DNA of 8,861 nt, from assembly GCA_964601575.1 (NCBI GenBank), contig CAZROA010000099.1, forward strand, positions 1-8,861, written 5' to 3'. A model generated the notes under the pieces. It worked only from the letters and a program-made list of their open reading frames with translations, did no database searches and was not told the origin of the DNA. A program made the translations under genes and the position numbers. This DNA comes from CAZKEG01 sp964601575. GTDB taxonomy: Bacteria; Desulfobacterota; Thermodesulfobacteria; Thermodesulfobacteriales; Thermodesulfatatoraceae. Positions 1-6,515 of this stretch are shown in pieces (position 1 is the first letter of the stretch; each line of letters starts with the position of its first letter).

Positions 1-6
1 GGGGAG

Positions 7-1131
7 ATGAGAGCCAGAAAGAAAAACAAATTTATTGTTTTAGGATATTTACTCATAGTCTTTTTGTGGATGAACCCCGGTGCCTGGGCAAGGGTACACG
101 GGGTCTGTTCTAATTGTCACACTATGCATAATTCGCAAAACGGGGAGGCCCTTAAAGCAAGTGGACCTAATAAGTATCTCTTAGATCCTGTATCGAGTTT
201 CAGTGATCCCTGTGTGGCCTGTCATTCAAATTCTGGTCCAGAGACCATCGTTGACGGAATCCCTATTGTCCTGAATCTTCAAGAACCTACCTATCCTACC
301 GATGGAAGCTCTACTGGAACGTTGGCTGGTGGTAATTTCTATTGGCTACTCACAAAGGGTGATGCCTACGGACACAATGTCTTGGCCATAGATGGGGTCA
401 GTCAAGATGCCAATTTGAGTGAGGCCCCGGGCATGCCCCTGGCGGCAAGCGGTGACAATTGTGCTGATTGTCATAAACGGGTAGCTAAGTGTGAAAGTTG
501 TCATAAACCCGCTCACCATGCCTCTGATACCGGACCAGTGGTCGGGAAAGAAGGCGGTTGGTATCGGTTCCTCAATTCCAGCTATCATCCAAGTGACAGT
601 ACTGGTGTGATCGGGATCGAAGATTCGGATTGGGAACAAACGGTAAGCGCCACCGATCATAATGAATATATGGGTTGCGATAATATGTATGGCAACGACG
701 ATAACTCCATGAGTAACTATTGTGCCGGATGTCACCAAAGGTTCCACGGCATACTTTATGTAGATACAAACGGGCAGGTTGTAGCGGATAATCATTCGCC
801 CTGGTTCCTACATCCGGCCCATGTTCCCTTACCCGATGACCCAAACAAGGAATATTATTATTACAATAACCCCGGTGGTTCTGGGCCGGGGAATTATAAT
901 CCCCTCGCTCCGGTGGCCAGAGATCCGAACGTTCTGACCAGCATGACTGCCCCGAGCAGTATCGTTACCCCTGGCAGTGATCAGGTAATGTGTCTGTCTT
1001 GCCATAGACCTCATGGCAGCCCTTATCCTGATATGTTAAGGTGGGATTATCTTAACAACTGCGTAGCTAGTCAGGGCGATAAGAGTAAATGCGGGTGTTT
1101 CGTCTGCCACACAACCAAGGGAGGGGATTAA
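7..1131 (+). CDS. Secreted heptaheme c-type cytochrome, OmcS-like (candidate filament-forming extracellular cytochrome)
   Basis: This 374-residue protein begins with a basic stretch, a hydrophobic core (about residues 9-22) and an AWA cleavage site near residue 28, so it is exported and should receive hemes outside the cytoplasm. Seven CxxCH heme sites start at C34, C69, C152, C162, C239, C329 and C364. Twelve further histidines (31, 41, 123, 170, 171, 194, 218, 247, 263, 269, 272, 336) are enough to give every heme a second axial ligand. From memory of the OmcS sequence of Geobacter sulfurreducens, the landmarks fall in the same order: CHTMHNS near the N-terminus, a GGNF/GHNV segment, a YRF segment, CAGCH, CLSCHRPHG, and a last CxxCH close to the C-terminus. 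OmcS has six hemes; the pair at 152/162 replaces one of its sites. OmcS polymerises into conductive filaments; that role here is inferred. C224, C352 and C362 are non-heme cysteines. The bases GGGGAG abut the ATG directly, too close for a normal ribosome site, so the true signal may lie before the window; the signal peptide still supports this start. Confidence 0.92.
   Translation: MRARKKNKFIVLGYLLIVFLWMNPGAWARVHGVCSNCHTMHNSQNGEALKASGPNKYLLDPVSSFSDPCVACHSNSGPETIVDGIPIVLNLQEPTYPTDGSSTGTLAGGNFYWLLTKGDAYGHNVLAIDGVSQDANLSEAPGMPLAASGDNCADCHKRVAKCESCHKPAHHASDTGPVVGKEGGWYRFLNSSYHPSDSTGVIGIEDSDWEQTVSATDHNEYMGCDNMYGNDDNSMSNYCAGCHQRFHGILYVDTNGQVVADNHSPWFLHPAHVPLPDDPNKEYYYYNNPGGSGPGNYNPLAPVARDPNVLTSMTAPSSIVTPGSDQVMCLSCHRPHGSPYPDMLRWDYLNNCVASQGDKSKCGCFVCHTTKGGD
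468..508 (+). repeat. In-phase short direct repeat carrying two adjacent heme sites
   Basis: The 11-base word TTGTCATAAAC occurs at 468-478 and again at 498-508, exactly 30 bases apart and in the same reading frame. Each copy encodes the CHK end of a CxxCH site (C152 and C162 of the cytochrome). The two sites are separated by only five residues, far closer than the other five. The pattern suggests that a ten-codon duplication added the extra heme site. Confidence 0.7.
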
Positions 1132-1138
1132 AGTTAAC

Positions 1139-2218
1139 ATGAACCAAAAATGGCCCAGGATGGTCTTTCTTTTCGCCATCCTGGGTCTTTTTTTGTTCAA
1201 AAACAATATTTTATGGGCCCAAAAACAACACACCTCTTCCACGCGAGGGCCATTATTAGAAAGCGAAGTCGTTGCTCCTATTGCCGAGGTAAAAGTTATC
1301 GCCATCCTTGAGAAAGACGACCTTGGAAAAAACCTCTCTTTTCCCACTGCTCTCGGTTATGATCCAGTACGTGATGAATTATACGTCATAGATGCTGCCC
1401 GCTCTCGCATTATCATCTATACCCCGGATTTATTTCCTGTCTTTTCTCTTGGCAAAGGAAGAGGAGTGTTAGCCCCGGCTGGACTTACTATTGATCAGGA
1501 AGGAAATATTTATCTCTGCCAAGGGACAAGCGCTAAAGATCCGAGGCCACATATCTCGGTCTTTAACGCCGCGGCTGTTAAAATAAAAGATATCTATTTT
1601 CAAGGCTTTGAAGGAGCAGAAAATTTTTCTCCCAAATCTATTGCCCTTGGGATACATGGCCATATTTACGTGACCGGACTTGATTTTGAAGGGGTAGTGG
1701 TCCTTAATCAAAAAGGTCATTTCATAAAGATTATCGCCCCGAAAGACTCCATCATTCCTAATACACCACCTAAAAGGGCCCTCATTAGTGATGTTTATGT
1801 CGATAGTAAGGGCCGACTTTATCTCTTGAGTGAAGAGATGGGGCGTGTTTATGTCTACGATGATCGAGAACACTACTTATTCAAGGCCGGGCGAAAAGGA
1901 GGCAGCTCCGGTAAGCTGAGTCGACCGCGGGGAGTATGTGCCGATCCTAAACGTGGGCTTATCTATGTTATTGATTATATGCGTCATACAGGTTTGGCTT
2001 TCGATTATAAAACCGGCAAATTACGGTTCGAATTCGGGGGACGTGGTTGGAGCCCTGGGTGGTTCAATTATCCAACGGATATCATTGTTGATAAGTTTGG
2101 CCGGGTCTATATCGCCGATCTATTTAACCACCGAGTTCAGGTAGTAGAACTAGTCGAAAAAGGAATGCCTTCTGTACCAATCACTACTACTCCTTCTTTC
2201 ATCACCCCTCTAAAGTAA
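1139..2218 (+). CDS. Secreted NHL-repeat beta-propeller protein
   Basis: This 359-residue protein has a signal peptide: K4 and R7, a strongly hydrophobic stretch at about 8-25, and a likely WA/Q cleavage after residue 27. No lipobox cysteine is present, so it is probably free in the periplasm or outside the cell. From about residue 68 it consists of NHL-type blades with the alternation 'P-x-(G/D)-(I/L)-x-x-D ... G-x-(I/L/V)-Y-(V/I)-x-D ... R-(I/V)-x-V'. I can place about six, near residues 68-95, 110-142, 165-190, 212-240, 260-290 and 308-337; the last is the clearest. Such propellers are usually non-enzymatic binding scaffolds. The gene starts 7 bp after the cytochrome gene, with a GGGAGGGG ribosome site (1119-1126) rather far, 12 bases, from the ATG. 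NHL propeller genes are, from memory, also found beside omcS-type cytochromes in Geobacter, so a role in maturing or anchoring the cytochrome is a reasonable inference. Its exact function is unknown. Confidence 0.88.
   Translation: MNQKWPRMVFLFAILGLFLFKNNILWAQKQHTSSTRGPLLESEVVAPIAEVKVIAILEKDDLGKNLSFPTALGYDPVRDELYVIDAARSRIIIYTPDLFPVFSLGKGRGVLAPAGLTIDQEGNIYLCQGTSAKDPRPHISVFNAAAVKIKDIYFQGFEGAENFSPKSIALGIHGHIYVTGLDFEGVVVLNQKGHFIKIIAPKDSIIPNTPPKRALISDVYVDSKGRLYLLSEEMGRVYVYDDREHYLFKAGRKGGSSGKLSRPRGVCADPKRGLIYVIDYMRHTGLAFDYKTGKLRFEFGGRGWSPGWFNYPTDIIVDKFGRVYIADLFNHRVQVVELVEKGMPSVPITTTPSFITPLK
1152..1194 (+). terminator. Intrinsic-terminator-like hairpin inside the start of the NHL gene
   Basis: The arms 1152-1163 (GGCCCAGGATGG) and 1176-1187 (CCATCCTGGGTC) pair over 12 bases with a single G:U, around a 12-base loop (1164-1175). 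Seven T residues follow directly at 1188-1194. This is the complete layout of a Rho-independent terminator on the + strand. It lies 13 bases into the NHL coding sequence, over the signal-peptide codons, and 20 bases after the cytochrome stop codon. I infer partial termination after the cytochrome gene, with read-through when a ribosome is translating the NHL start. Function in vivo is not shown. Confidence 0.65.
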
Positions 2219-2221
2219 CCA

Positions 2222-2905
2222 ATGATTACCGCTATCCTTCCTGCTGGAGGATTGGGTAAACGTCTAGGGGCCGATATCCCTAAGCAATTTTTACCTTTAG
2301 CCGGAAAACCCCTCATCCTTTATTCCTTAGAGGCTTTCGTCCAACACCCACAAATAAAGAATATCATTATTCCGGTTGTAGCTAATTGGCGTCAAAATTT
2401 AGAGGATCTTTTGGCCGATCTTCTTCTTCAAAAGGAGATCATCCTGGTACCGGGGGGTAGGACCAGACAAGATTCGGTCTACCATGGTCTTAAGGCCCTG
2501 CCTCAAGGCAGTTCTATAGTCCTGGTTCACGATGTAGCTCGACCTTTGGTAACTCCACAAATCATCGAAAGAGTGATCCAGGCCGTAGAAAAATACGGGG
2601 CAGCCATCGCCGCTACCCCGGTACGCGATACGGTAAAAATGGTCGAAGGAGAAATTATCAAAGAGACCATTCCTCGAGAAAAACTATTTCTTGCCCAAAC
2701 CCCACAAGGAGCAAGGGTTGAATTAATGCTCCGTGCCTTTGAGGCTGCTTATCGAGACGACTTTATAGGCACAGACGAAGCCAGCCTCTTAGAAAGGATC
2801 GGCATTCCGGTACATATAGTGCCTGCACCAATGACTAACTTTAAGATTACCACCCCTGAAGATCTAAGACTGGCTGAGGCCTTGTTAAGGCTAGAACACT
2901 ATTAA
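2222..2905 (+). CDS. ispD: 2-C-methyl-D-erythritol 4-phosphate cytidylyltransferase
   Basis: This cytoplasmic enzyme transfers CMP from CTP to 2-C-methyl-D-erythritol 4-phosphate, the third step of the non-mevalonate (MEP) route to isoprenoids. The 227 residues are full length for the family. The nucleotide-binding loop PAGGLGKRLG (7-16) is followed by PKQF (20-23); R14 and K21 match the catalytic R20 and K27 of the E. coli enzyme. Other family landmarks are GGRTRQDSV (78-86), HDVARP (103-108), PVRDT (133-137), TPQ (160-162), TDEAS (184-188) and NFK (206-208) with K208. The usual second residue of the loop (PAAG) is Gly here, a mild variant. The gene follows the NHL gene by only 3 bp, and I see no Shine-Dalgarno sequence before its ATG, which suggests translational coupling to the NHL gene. 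The common partner ispF is not next to it. There is no obvious functional link to the cytochrome. Confidence 0.96.
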   Translation: MITAILPAGGLGKRLGADIPKQFLPLAGKPLILYSLEAFVQHPQIKNIIIPVVANWRQNLEDLLADLLLQKEIILVPGGRTRQDSVYHGLKALPQGSSIVLVHDVARPLVTPQIIERVIQAVEKYGAAIAATPVRDTVKMVEGEIIKETIPREKLFLAQTPQGARVELMLRAFEAAYRDDFIGTDEASLLERIGIPVHIVPAPMTNFKITTPEDLRLAEALLRLEHY

Positions 2906-2911
2906 TCAGCC
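2872..2911. other. Imperfect hairpin across the convergent ispD/dfx ends
   Basis: An outer pair GGCTGA (2872-2877) and TCAGCC (2906-2911) encloses a small inner hairpin GCCTT-GTT-AAGGC (2879-2891), leaving a 14-base bulge that includes the overlapping stop codons. It reads as a structure on either strand, but no T-run follows it in either direction. It is therefore at best a weak or factor-assisted end signal. I see no better terminator between the two genes. Confidence 0.3.
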
Positions 2912-3279
2912 TTCCAAAGCCCATGTAAATTACAATAGGCCCTGGCTACTATCTTCTCTCCCTTGACCTCGAAAATAGCCGAAGATTCTTCTCCGGGGCT
3001 CAAAAATCGTAAACAAGGCTGGTCGTCTACTTGTAATTCGATCCATTCAATGTAGTGCTTATCGGTCATTGGGTGGGAGACACTCCCCACTTTTACCTGA
3101 TAACCGGAATCTGTCTTTTCGATTACTGGGATATGCTTCTCTCGGGCAGCGTCTGCTGTATTTTCCTTCAGAAGCTCCATCGGTTGTTTACAACAAACAA
3201 GCTCACCCTTACCTCCATGAAGGACCATCACTATATTACCACAGACATTACATCTATATATTTCCAGTCTTTTGGTCAT
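2902..3279 (-). CDS. dfx: Desulfoferrodoxin (2Fe superoxide reductase)
   Basis: This 125-residue cytoplasmic protein reduces superoxide to hydrogen peroxide without making oxygen. The N-terminal desulforedoxin domain has C10, C13, C29 and C30 for the Fe(Cys)4 centre I. The C-terminal domain has H49, H69, H75, C116 and H119 for the Fe(His)4Cys centre II, with E47 and K48 at the active site as in Desulfovibrio. All ligands are present, so this is the two-iron class. The frame stays open upstream to 3429, but I chose the ATG at 3277-3279: it gives the normal family N-terminus, has AGGGGG in front of it, and a longer form would run through the end of rbr. The start lies 10 bp after the rbr stop, whose TAG overlaps the ribosome site, so the two genes are almost surely co-transcribed. 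Peroxide made here can be removed by rubrerythrin. The TAA overlaps the ispD stop on the other strand by 4 bp. Confidence 0.96.
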   Translation of the reverse strand: MTKRLEIYRCNVCGNIVMVLHGGKGELVCCKQPMELLKENTADAAREKHIPVIEKTDSGYQVKVGSVSHPMTDKHYIEWIELQVDDQPCLRFLSPGEESSAIFEVKGEKIVARAYCNLHGLWKAD

Positions 3280-3289
3280 TTGAAGCCCC

Positions 3290-3865
3290 CTACCAATTTT
3301 CGCCGTAAAGTTCAAAATAGGCTTGTGGGTGATTACAGGCTGGACAGGTCTCTGGAGCCTCTTCCCCCTCGTGGACGTAACCGCAATTGCGACAACGCCA
3401 ACGCACCTTGGTCTCTCGTTTAAACACACGCCCAGCTTCTATGTTAGCGGCCAGGTCCTTAAAACGCTTTTCGTGATATCTTTCCGCCACCGCAATGGCC
3501 TCAAAGACATCAGCAATCTCCGGAAAACCCTCCTCTCTGGCTATCTTGGCAAACTCCGGATACATCCGGGAATGTTCATAATTTTCACCAGAAGCCGCTG
3601 CTTTGAGATTTTCCAACGTGTTCCCGATGACGCCCGCTGGAAAAGAGGCCGTAATTTCTACCTCTCCCCCTTGGAGAAACTTAAAAAGCCTCTTGGCATG
3701 CTCTTTCTCCTGATTGGCCGTTTCTTCAAAAATGGCGGCAATCTGAACATAACCTTCTTTTTTGGCCTGAGAGGCAAAGTAGGTATAACGATTCCTCGCC
3801 TGAGACTCGCCAGCAAAGGCCGTGAGTAAATTCCTTTCCGTTCTGGTACCCCGTAAATCTTTCAT
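3290..3865 (-). CDS. rbr: Rubrerythrin (peroxide reductase)
   Basis: This cytoplasmic non-heme diiron protein reduces hydrogen peroxide to water with electrons from rubredoxin or NADH-linked reductases; it is a standard oxidative-stress enzyme of anaerobes. At 191 residues it has the same length as the Desulfovibrio vulgaris protein. The four-helix ferritin-like domain carries E20, E53 with H56 (E-x-x-H), E94, E97 and a second E-x-x-H at E128/H131. The C-terminal rubredoxin domain has CRNC (C158, C161) and CPAC (C174, C177), the same positions as in D. vulgaris. The start has a strong ribosome site, AGGAGG (3870-3875), four bases before the ATG, and a near-consensus promoter just upstream. 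The neighbours are cydB upstream and dfx downstream, all transcribed the same way, forming an oxygen-defence group. Confidence 0.97.
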   Translation of the reverse strand: MKDLRGTRTERNLLTAFAGESQARNRYTYFASQAKKEGYVQIAAIFEETANQEKEHAKRLFKFLQGGEVEITASFPAGVIGNTLENLKAAASGENYEHSRMYPEFAKIAREEGFPEIADVFEAIAVAERYHEKRFKDLAANIEAGRVFKRETKVRWRCRNCGYVHEGEEAPETCPACNHPQAYFELYGENW

Positions 3866-3891
3866 CTCTCCTCCTGTTGACTTTTTTAAAT

Positions 3892-3920
3892 TTTATAAGT
3901 TTTCTTAAATTATAAGTCAA
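3892..3920 (-). promoter_or_regulatory. Sigma-70-type promoter for rbr-dfx
   Basis: On the minus strand TTGACT (3920-3915) and TATAAA (3897-3892) are separated by exactly 17 bases. Each hexamer differs from consensus at one position. The start of transcription would fall near 3885, giving a leader of about 20 bases that contains the AGGAGG. An 8-bp direct repeat, ACTTATAA on the minus strand, occurs at 3917-3910 and 3900-3893. One copy straddles the -35 edge and the other the -10 box, so it may be an operator. There is no clear terminator after cydB, so read-through from the cyd genes is also possible. Confidence 0.7.
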
Positions 3921-3937
3921 GATTAATAATAAAATTT

Positions 3938-4978
3938 TTAATATGCTTTAGAATCCGAAACAACTGCCTCGGCATCAATCTTGAAGCTGAATATCTTGTA
4001 GACCCAGGCCTGATAAAGAATAACTAGGGGGACAAAAATAAAGGCCACCACCGCCATGATCTTGAGAGTGAGAGGACTTGAAGAAGCATTGTAAATGGTG
4101 AGAGTGGCTGCTGGATCTAACTTTGAGGGCAAAAGTCTAGGAAAAAGCCCGATTATGCCGAAGGCCGTAGCCGAAAGAATGACCAAACAGGAAGAAAACC
4201 AAGCCTTCCACCAAGCGCTTTTGGCTATAAAGCCTATGGTTAAAAATAGGCCTAGGAGAGTCAGGAGAGGGATGATCAAAAGAACGGGAAATTTTAGATA
4301 ATTAAGCCAAAGGTCGGTAAAAAAGCCGGAAGCTACGAGAAATAACAAGGCCAAGAGGGTCTCGGCTACCCAAAATTTGTCTACATATTTAGAAACACGC
4401 CTTTGGAGCTCGCCGGAGGTCTTGGCCGCCAACCATAAGGCCCCGTGGACCAAAAACATGGAGACAAAAAAGGCCCCGCCCAACAATCCATAGGGATTAA
4501 TGAGGCTCAAGAGCCCACCGTGGTAAATACCCTCCTGATCAATGGGAAGACCTCGGAAGATATTGGCAAAGGCCACCCCGAAGAGAAAGGCCGGGAGCAG
4601 GCTTCCCCAAAACAGACAAGCATCCCAGGTCTTTCGCCATAAGGGGTCTTTTTCTTTGCTATGAAACTCAAAGGCTACTCCCCGCACGATGAGGGCAAAG
4701 AGAATGAGTAGGAGGGCGGCGTAAAGTCCACTAAACATGACGGCGTAGGCCTTAGGAAAGGCGGCAAAGGTCGCCCCACCGGCGGTGATTAACCAGACCT
4801 CATTGCCGTCCCAGAAGGGGCCTACGGCGTTATACATGAGGCGCTTTTCGGCCTCATTTTTGCCCAAAAAAGGCAACAAAATACCTACTCCCAAATCAAA
4901 ACCGTCAAGCATGAAATAAACGGCCCATAATACCCCCCAAAGGATGAACCATATTATTTGATAGATATTGGCGTCCAT
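3938..4978 (-). CDS. cydB: Cytochrome bd ubiquinol oxidase subunit II
   Basis: This integral membrane subunit pairs with CydA to form cytochrome bd, which oxidises quinol and reduces O2 to water with very high affinity. The 346 residues are mostly hydrophobic helices. The N-terminal family signature LDGFDLGVG (24-32) and the block NAVGPFWDGNEVWL (50-63), with W56 and D57, match the conserved core of CydB, as does the loop ending in RGLPIDQEG. The length is toward the short end of the family (the E. coli protein is 379). The start overlaps the end of cydA by 25 bp. An AGGAGG (4986-4991) seven bases before the ATG lies inside cydA, which supports this start and co-translation. No small cydX-like frame was found after it, and no cydCD genes are in the window. 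Confidence 0.97.
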   Translation of the reverse strand: MDANIYQIIWFILWGVLWAVYFMLDGFDLGVGILLPFLGKNEAEKRLMYNAVGPFWDGNEVWLITAGGATFAAFPKAYAVMFSGLYAALLLILFALIVRGVAFEFHSKEKDPLWRKTWDACLFWGSLLPAFLFGVAFANIFRGLPIDQEGIYHGGLLSLINPYGLLGGAFFVSMFLVHGALWLAAKTSGELQRRVSKYVDKFWVAETLLALLFLVASGFFTDLWLNYLKFPVLLIIPLLTLLGLFLTIGFIAKSAWWKAWFSSCLVILSATAFGIIGLFPRLLPSKLDPAATLTIYNASSSPLTLKIMAVVAFIFVPLVILYQAWVYKIFSFKIDAEAVVSDSKAY

Positions 4979-6360
4979 ACTCCAACCTCCTTGGGTTTGC
5001 TGGTAGTAGATTGGGATTGCTTGGTTGTCGTAGAAATTTCAACCACTTGGGGCTTAGTAGATGGTTCAGGGCCCTTTTTAGCAAATTTGGCCAAGAGATA
5101 GATATCAACCGCCCCTAACAGGGTATAGAGCACAATAAACGCTGGGAGCGAAATACCAACCTGTGCGGCAGAAATAGGAGAAACGGCTTCTGAGGTCTTC
5201 ATCAGGCCGTATACAATCCATGGTTGACGCCCTACCTCTGCCACCAGCCAACCGAATTGGTGAGCAAGGTAGGGAAGAGGGATGCTCCACATGAGCAGGC
5301 CCAACAGCCAGGATTTGGTTTCCGGACAAGATCGCCACCAAAAGGCAAGGAGACTCAGAAAGATAAACAACGTCCCCAGGCCCACCATGATCCTAAATGA
5401 CCAGAAAGTAATGGCCACCGGAGGGCGCTGTTCCTTGGGCCATTCTTTGAGGCCTTTGACCTCAGCGTTGAATGAATCAAAAGCCAAAAAGCTTAAGAGC
5501 CCCGGAATCTTGATCAATTCTGTAGAATTTCTTTCATGGACCTCATCCGGGACGAGAAACACAAAAAACGGGGCTGGTTTCTGGGTCTCCCACAGGGCCT
5601 CCATGGCCGCCAATTTAACGGGTTGGGTCTTGGCCACTTCGGAACCATGAAAATGGCCTTCGATGGCCACGAAGAGGGAAAAAATCAAACTAAATACAGC
5701 GGCAATACGAAAAGATTTCTTAAAGAATGTTACTTCGTTTCCGCGTCGAAGGTGATAGGCACAGATACCCATGACAAAGAAACCGGCTACGATATAGGCC
5801 CCGGGGACCACGTGTAAAAACTCAAGCCAACCAAATTTATTGGTGACTACCTGGGTAAAACTAGCCAGTTCCGCTCGGCCATTCTTCAGGACATAGCCCA
5901 CCGGATGCTGCATCCAGCCGTTGGCCAAGAGAATCCAAAGGGCGGAGACTGTAGAGGCCAAGGCCACCAACCAAATAGATAAGGCATGTAATTTAGGCGA
6001 AAGTTTCTTCCAACCAAAGGCCCAAACAGCGATAAAAGTGGATTCCAAAAAGAAGGCCAAGGTGGCTTCGATGGCCAAGAGCGGCCCAAAGACGTCGCCA
6101 ACATATTCGGAATAGCGAGACCAGTTAGTTCCAAACTGAAACTCCAAGGTGATGCCGGTAACGACTCCTAGGGCAAAATTGATGAGGAAGAGTTTCCCCC
6201 AAAACTTGGCCGCCCGTTTGTAATCTTCGTCTCCGGTCTTGACATAAAGGGTTTCATAGATGGCTGTAAGCACAGAAAGCCCCAAAGTAAGGGGAACAAA
6301 TATAAAATGAAACATAGTGGCCACGGCAAATTGTAAACGCGAGGCAAAGACAACATCCAT
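4954..6360 (-). CDS. cydA: Cytochrome bd ubiquinol oxidase subunit I (short Q-loop type)
   Basis: This is the heme-bearing catalytic subunit of cytochrome bd. Key residues are all present by alignment from memory to E. coli CydA: H18 (high-spin heme ligand), E98 and E106 (proton path), H183 and M325 (heme b558), K249 and E254 (quinol site), and E375 in AEVGRQPW (heme b595). At 468 residues it is about 54 shorter than E. coli CydA. Most of the loss lies between about residues 262 and 316, so it has the short Q-loop seen in many Gram-positive and anaerobe enzymes. The C-terminal 40 residues are rich in Ser, Thr and Lys and probably disordered. The ATG has AGGAGG (6367-6372) six bases upstream. 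In an anaerobe the likely job is to remove oxygen and protect strict-anaerobe enzymes rather than to support full aerobic growth (inference). Confidence 0.97.
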   Translation of the reverse strand: MDVVFASRLQFAVATMFHFIFVPLTLGLSVLTAIYETLYVKTGDEDYKRAAKFWGKLFLINFALGVVTGITLEFQFGTNWSRYSEYVGDVFGPLLAIEATLAFFLESTFIAVWAFGWKKLSPKLHALSIWLVALASTVSALWILLANGWMQHPVGYVLKNGRAELASFTQVVTNKFGWLEFLHVVPGAYIVAGFFVMGICAYHLRRGNEVTFFKKSFRIAAVFSLIFSLFVAIEGHFHGSEVAKTQPVKLAAMEALWETQKPAPFFVFLVPDEVHERNSTELIKIPGLLSFLAFDSFNAEVKGLKEWPKEQRPPVAITFWSFRIMVGLGTLFIFLSLLAFWWRSCPETKSWLLGLLMWSIPLPYLAHQFGWLVAEVGRQPWIVYGLMKTSEAVSPISAAQVGISLPAFIVLYTLLGAVDIYLLAKFAKKGPEPSTKPQVVEISTTTKQSQSTTSKPKEVGVWTPISIK

Positions 6361-6515
6361 TTCTTCCCTCCTTGATTGGGATTCGCCCCTCCGACCAATA
6401 AAATACGTTTTTCTTCTATTACTTCGGCAATATGGTTATATTTTTAAACCTCTGACTTGATTATCTTTTTAGGTTTGCTAGTAAGCATTAAGACTACCTT
6501 GAAGAGGATGTAAAA
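6361..6515. promoter_or_regulatory. Divergent intergenic region, cydA / symporter gene
   Basis: This 155-bp AT-rich gap is the only place from which both cydA (leftward) and the symporter gene (rightward) can be started. For the rightward gene the best candidate is TTGATT (6457-6462), 16 bases, TAGTAA (6479-6484), which is weak in the -10 box. For cydA the best I see is TTGCCG (6430-6425) and TATTTT (6405-6400) with a long 19-base spacer, also weak. ATTGG (6375-6379) and CCAAT (6395-6399) form a short inverted repeat near the cydA ribosome site. I see no recognisable FNR or Rex box and no gene. Confidence 0.4.

Noticed and set aside
346..1014. Long minus-strand frames inside the cytochrome gene
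   Set aside because: The plus strand encodes seven CxxCH sites and a signal peptide; the minus-strand frames show no motif and no start signal.
3280..3429. Longer form of desulfoferrodoxin starting at 3429
   Set aside because: The extra 50 residues do not resemble the family and would be read through the 3' end of rbr in another frame; the ATG at 3279 has its own ribosome site and gives the known N-terminus.
3885..3920. Canonical PerR box before rbr
   Set aside because: The PerR consensus is an inverted repeat with a one-base centre (TTATAAT-N-ATTATAA). Here TTATAA copies are 17 bp apart, so only a possible direct-repeat operator is reported.
6508..6513. ATG followed at once by TAA just before the symporter start
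   Set aside because: A start-stop pair could in principle regulate the symporter, but it overlaps the ribosome site itself and is most likely chance.
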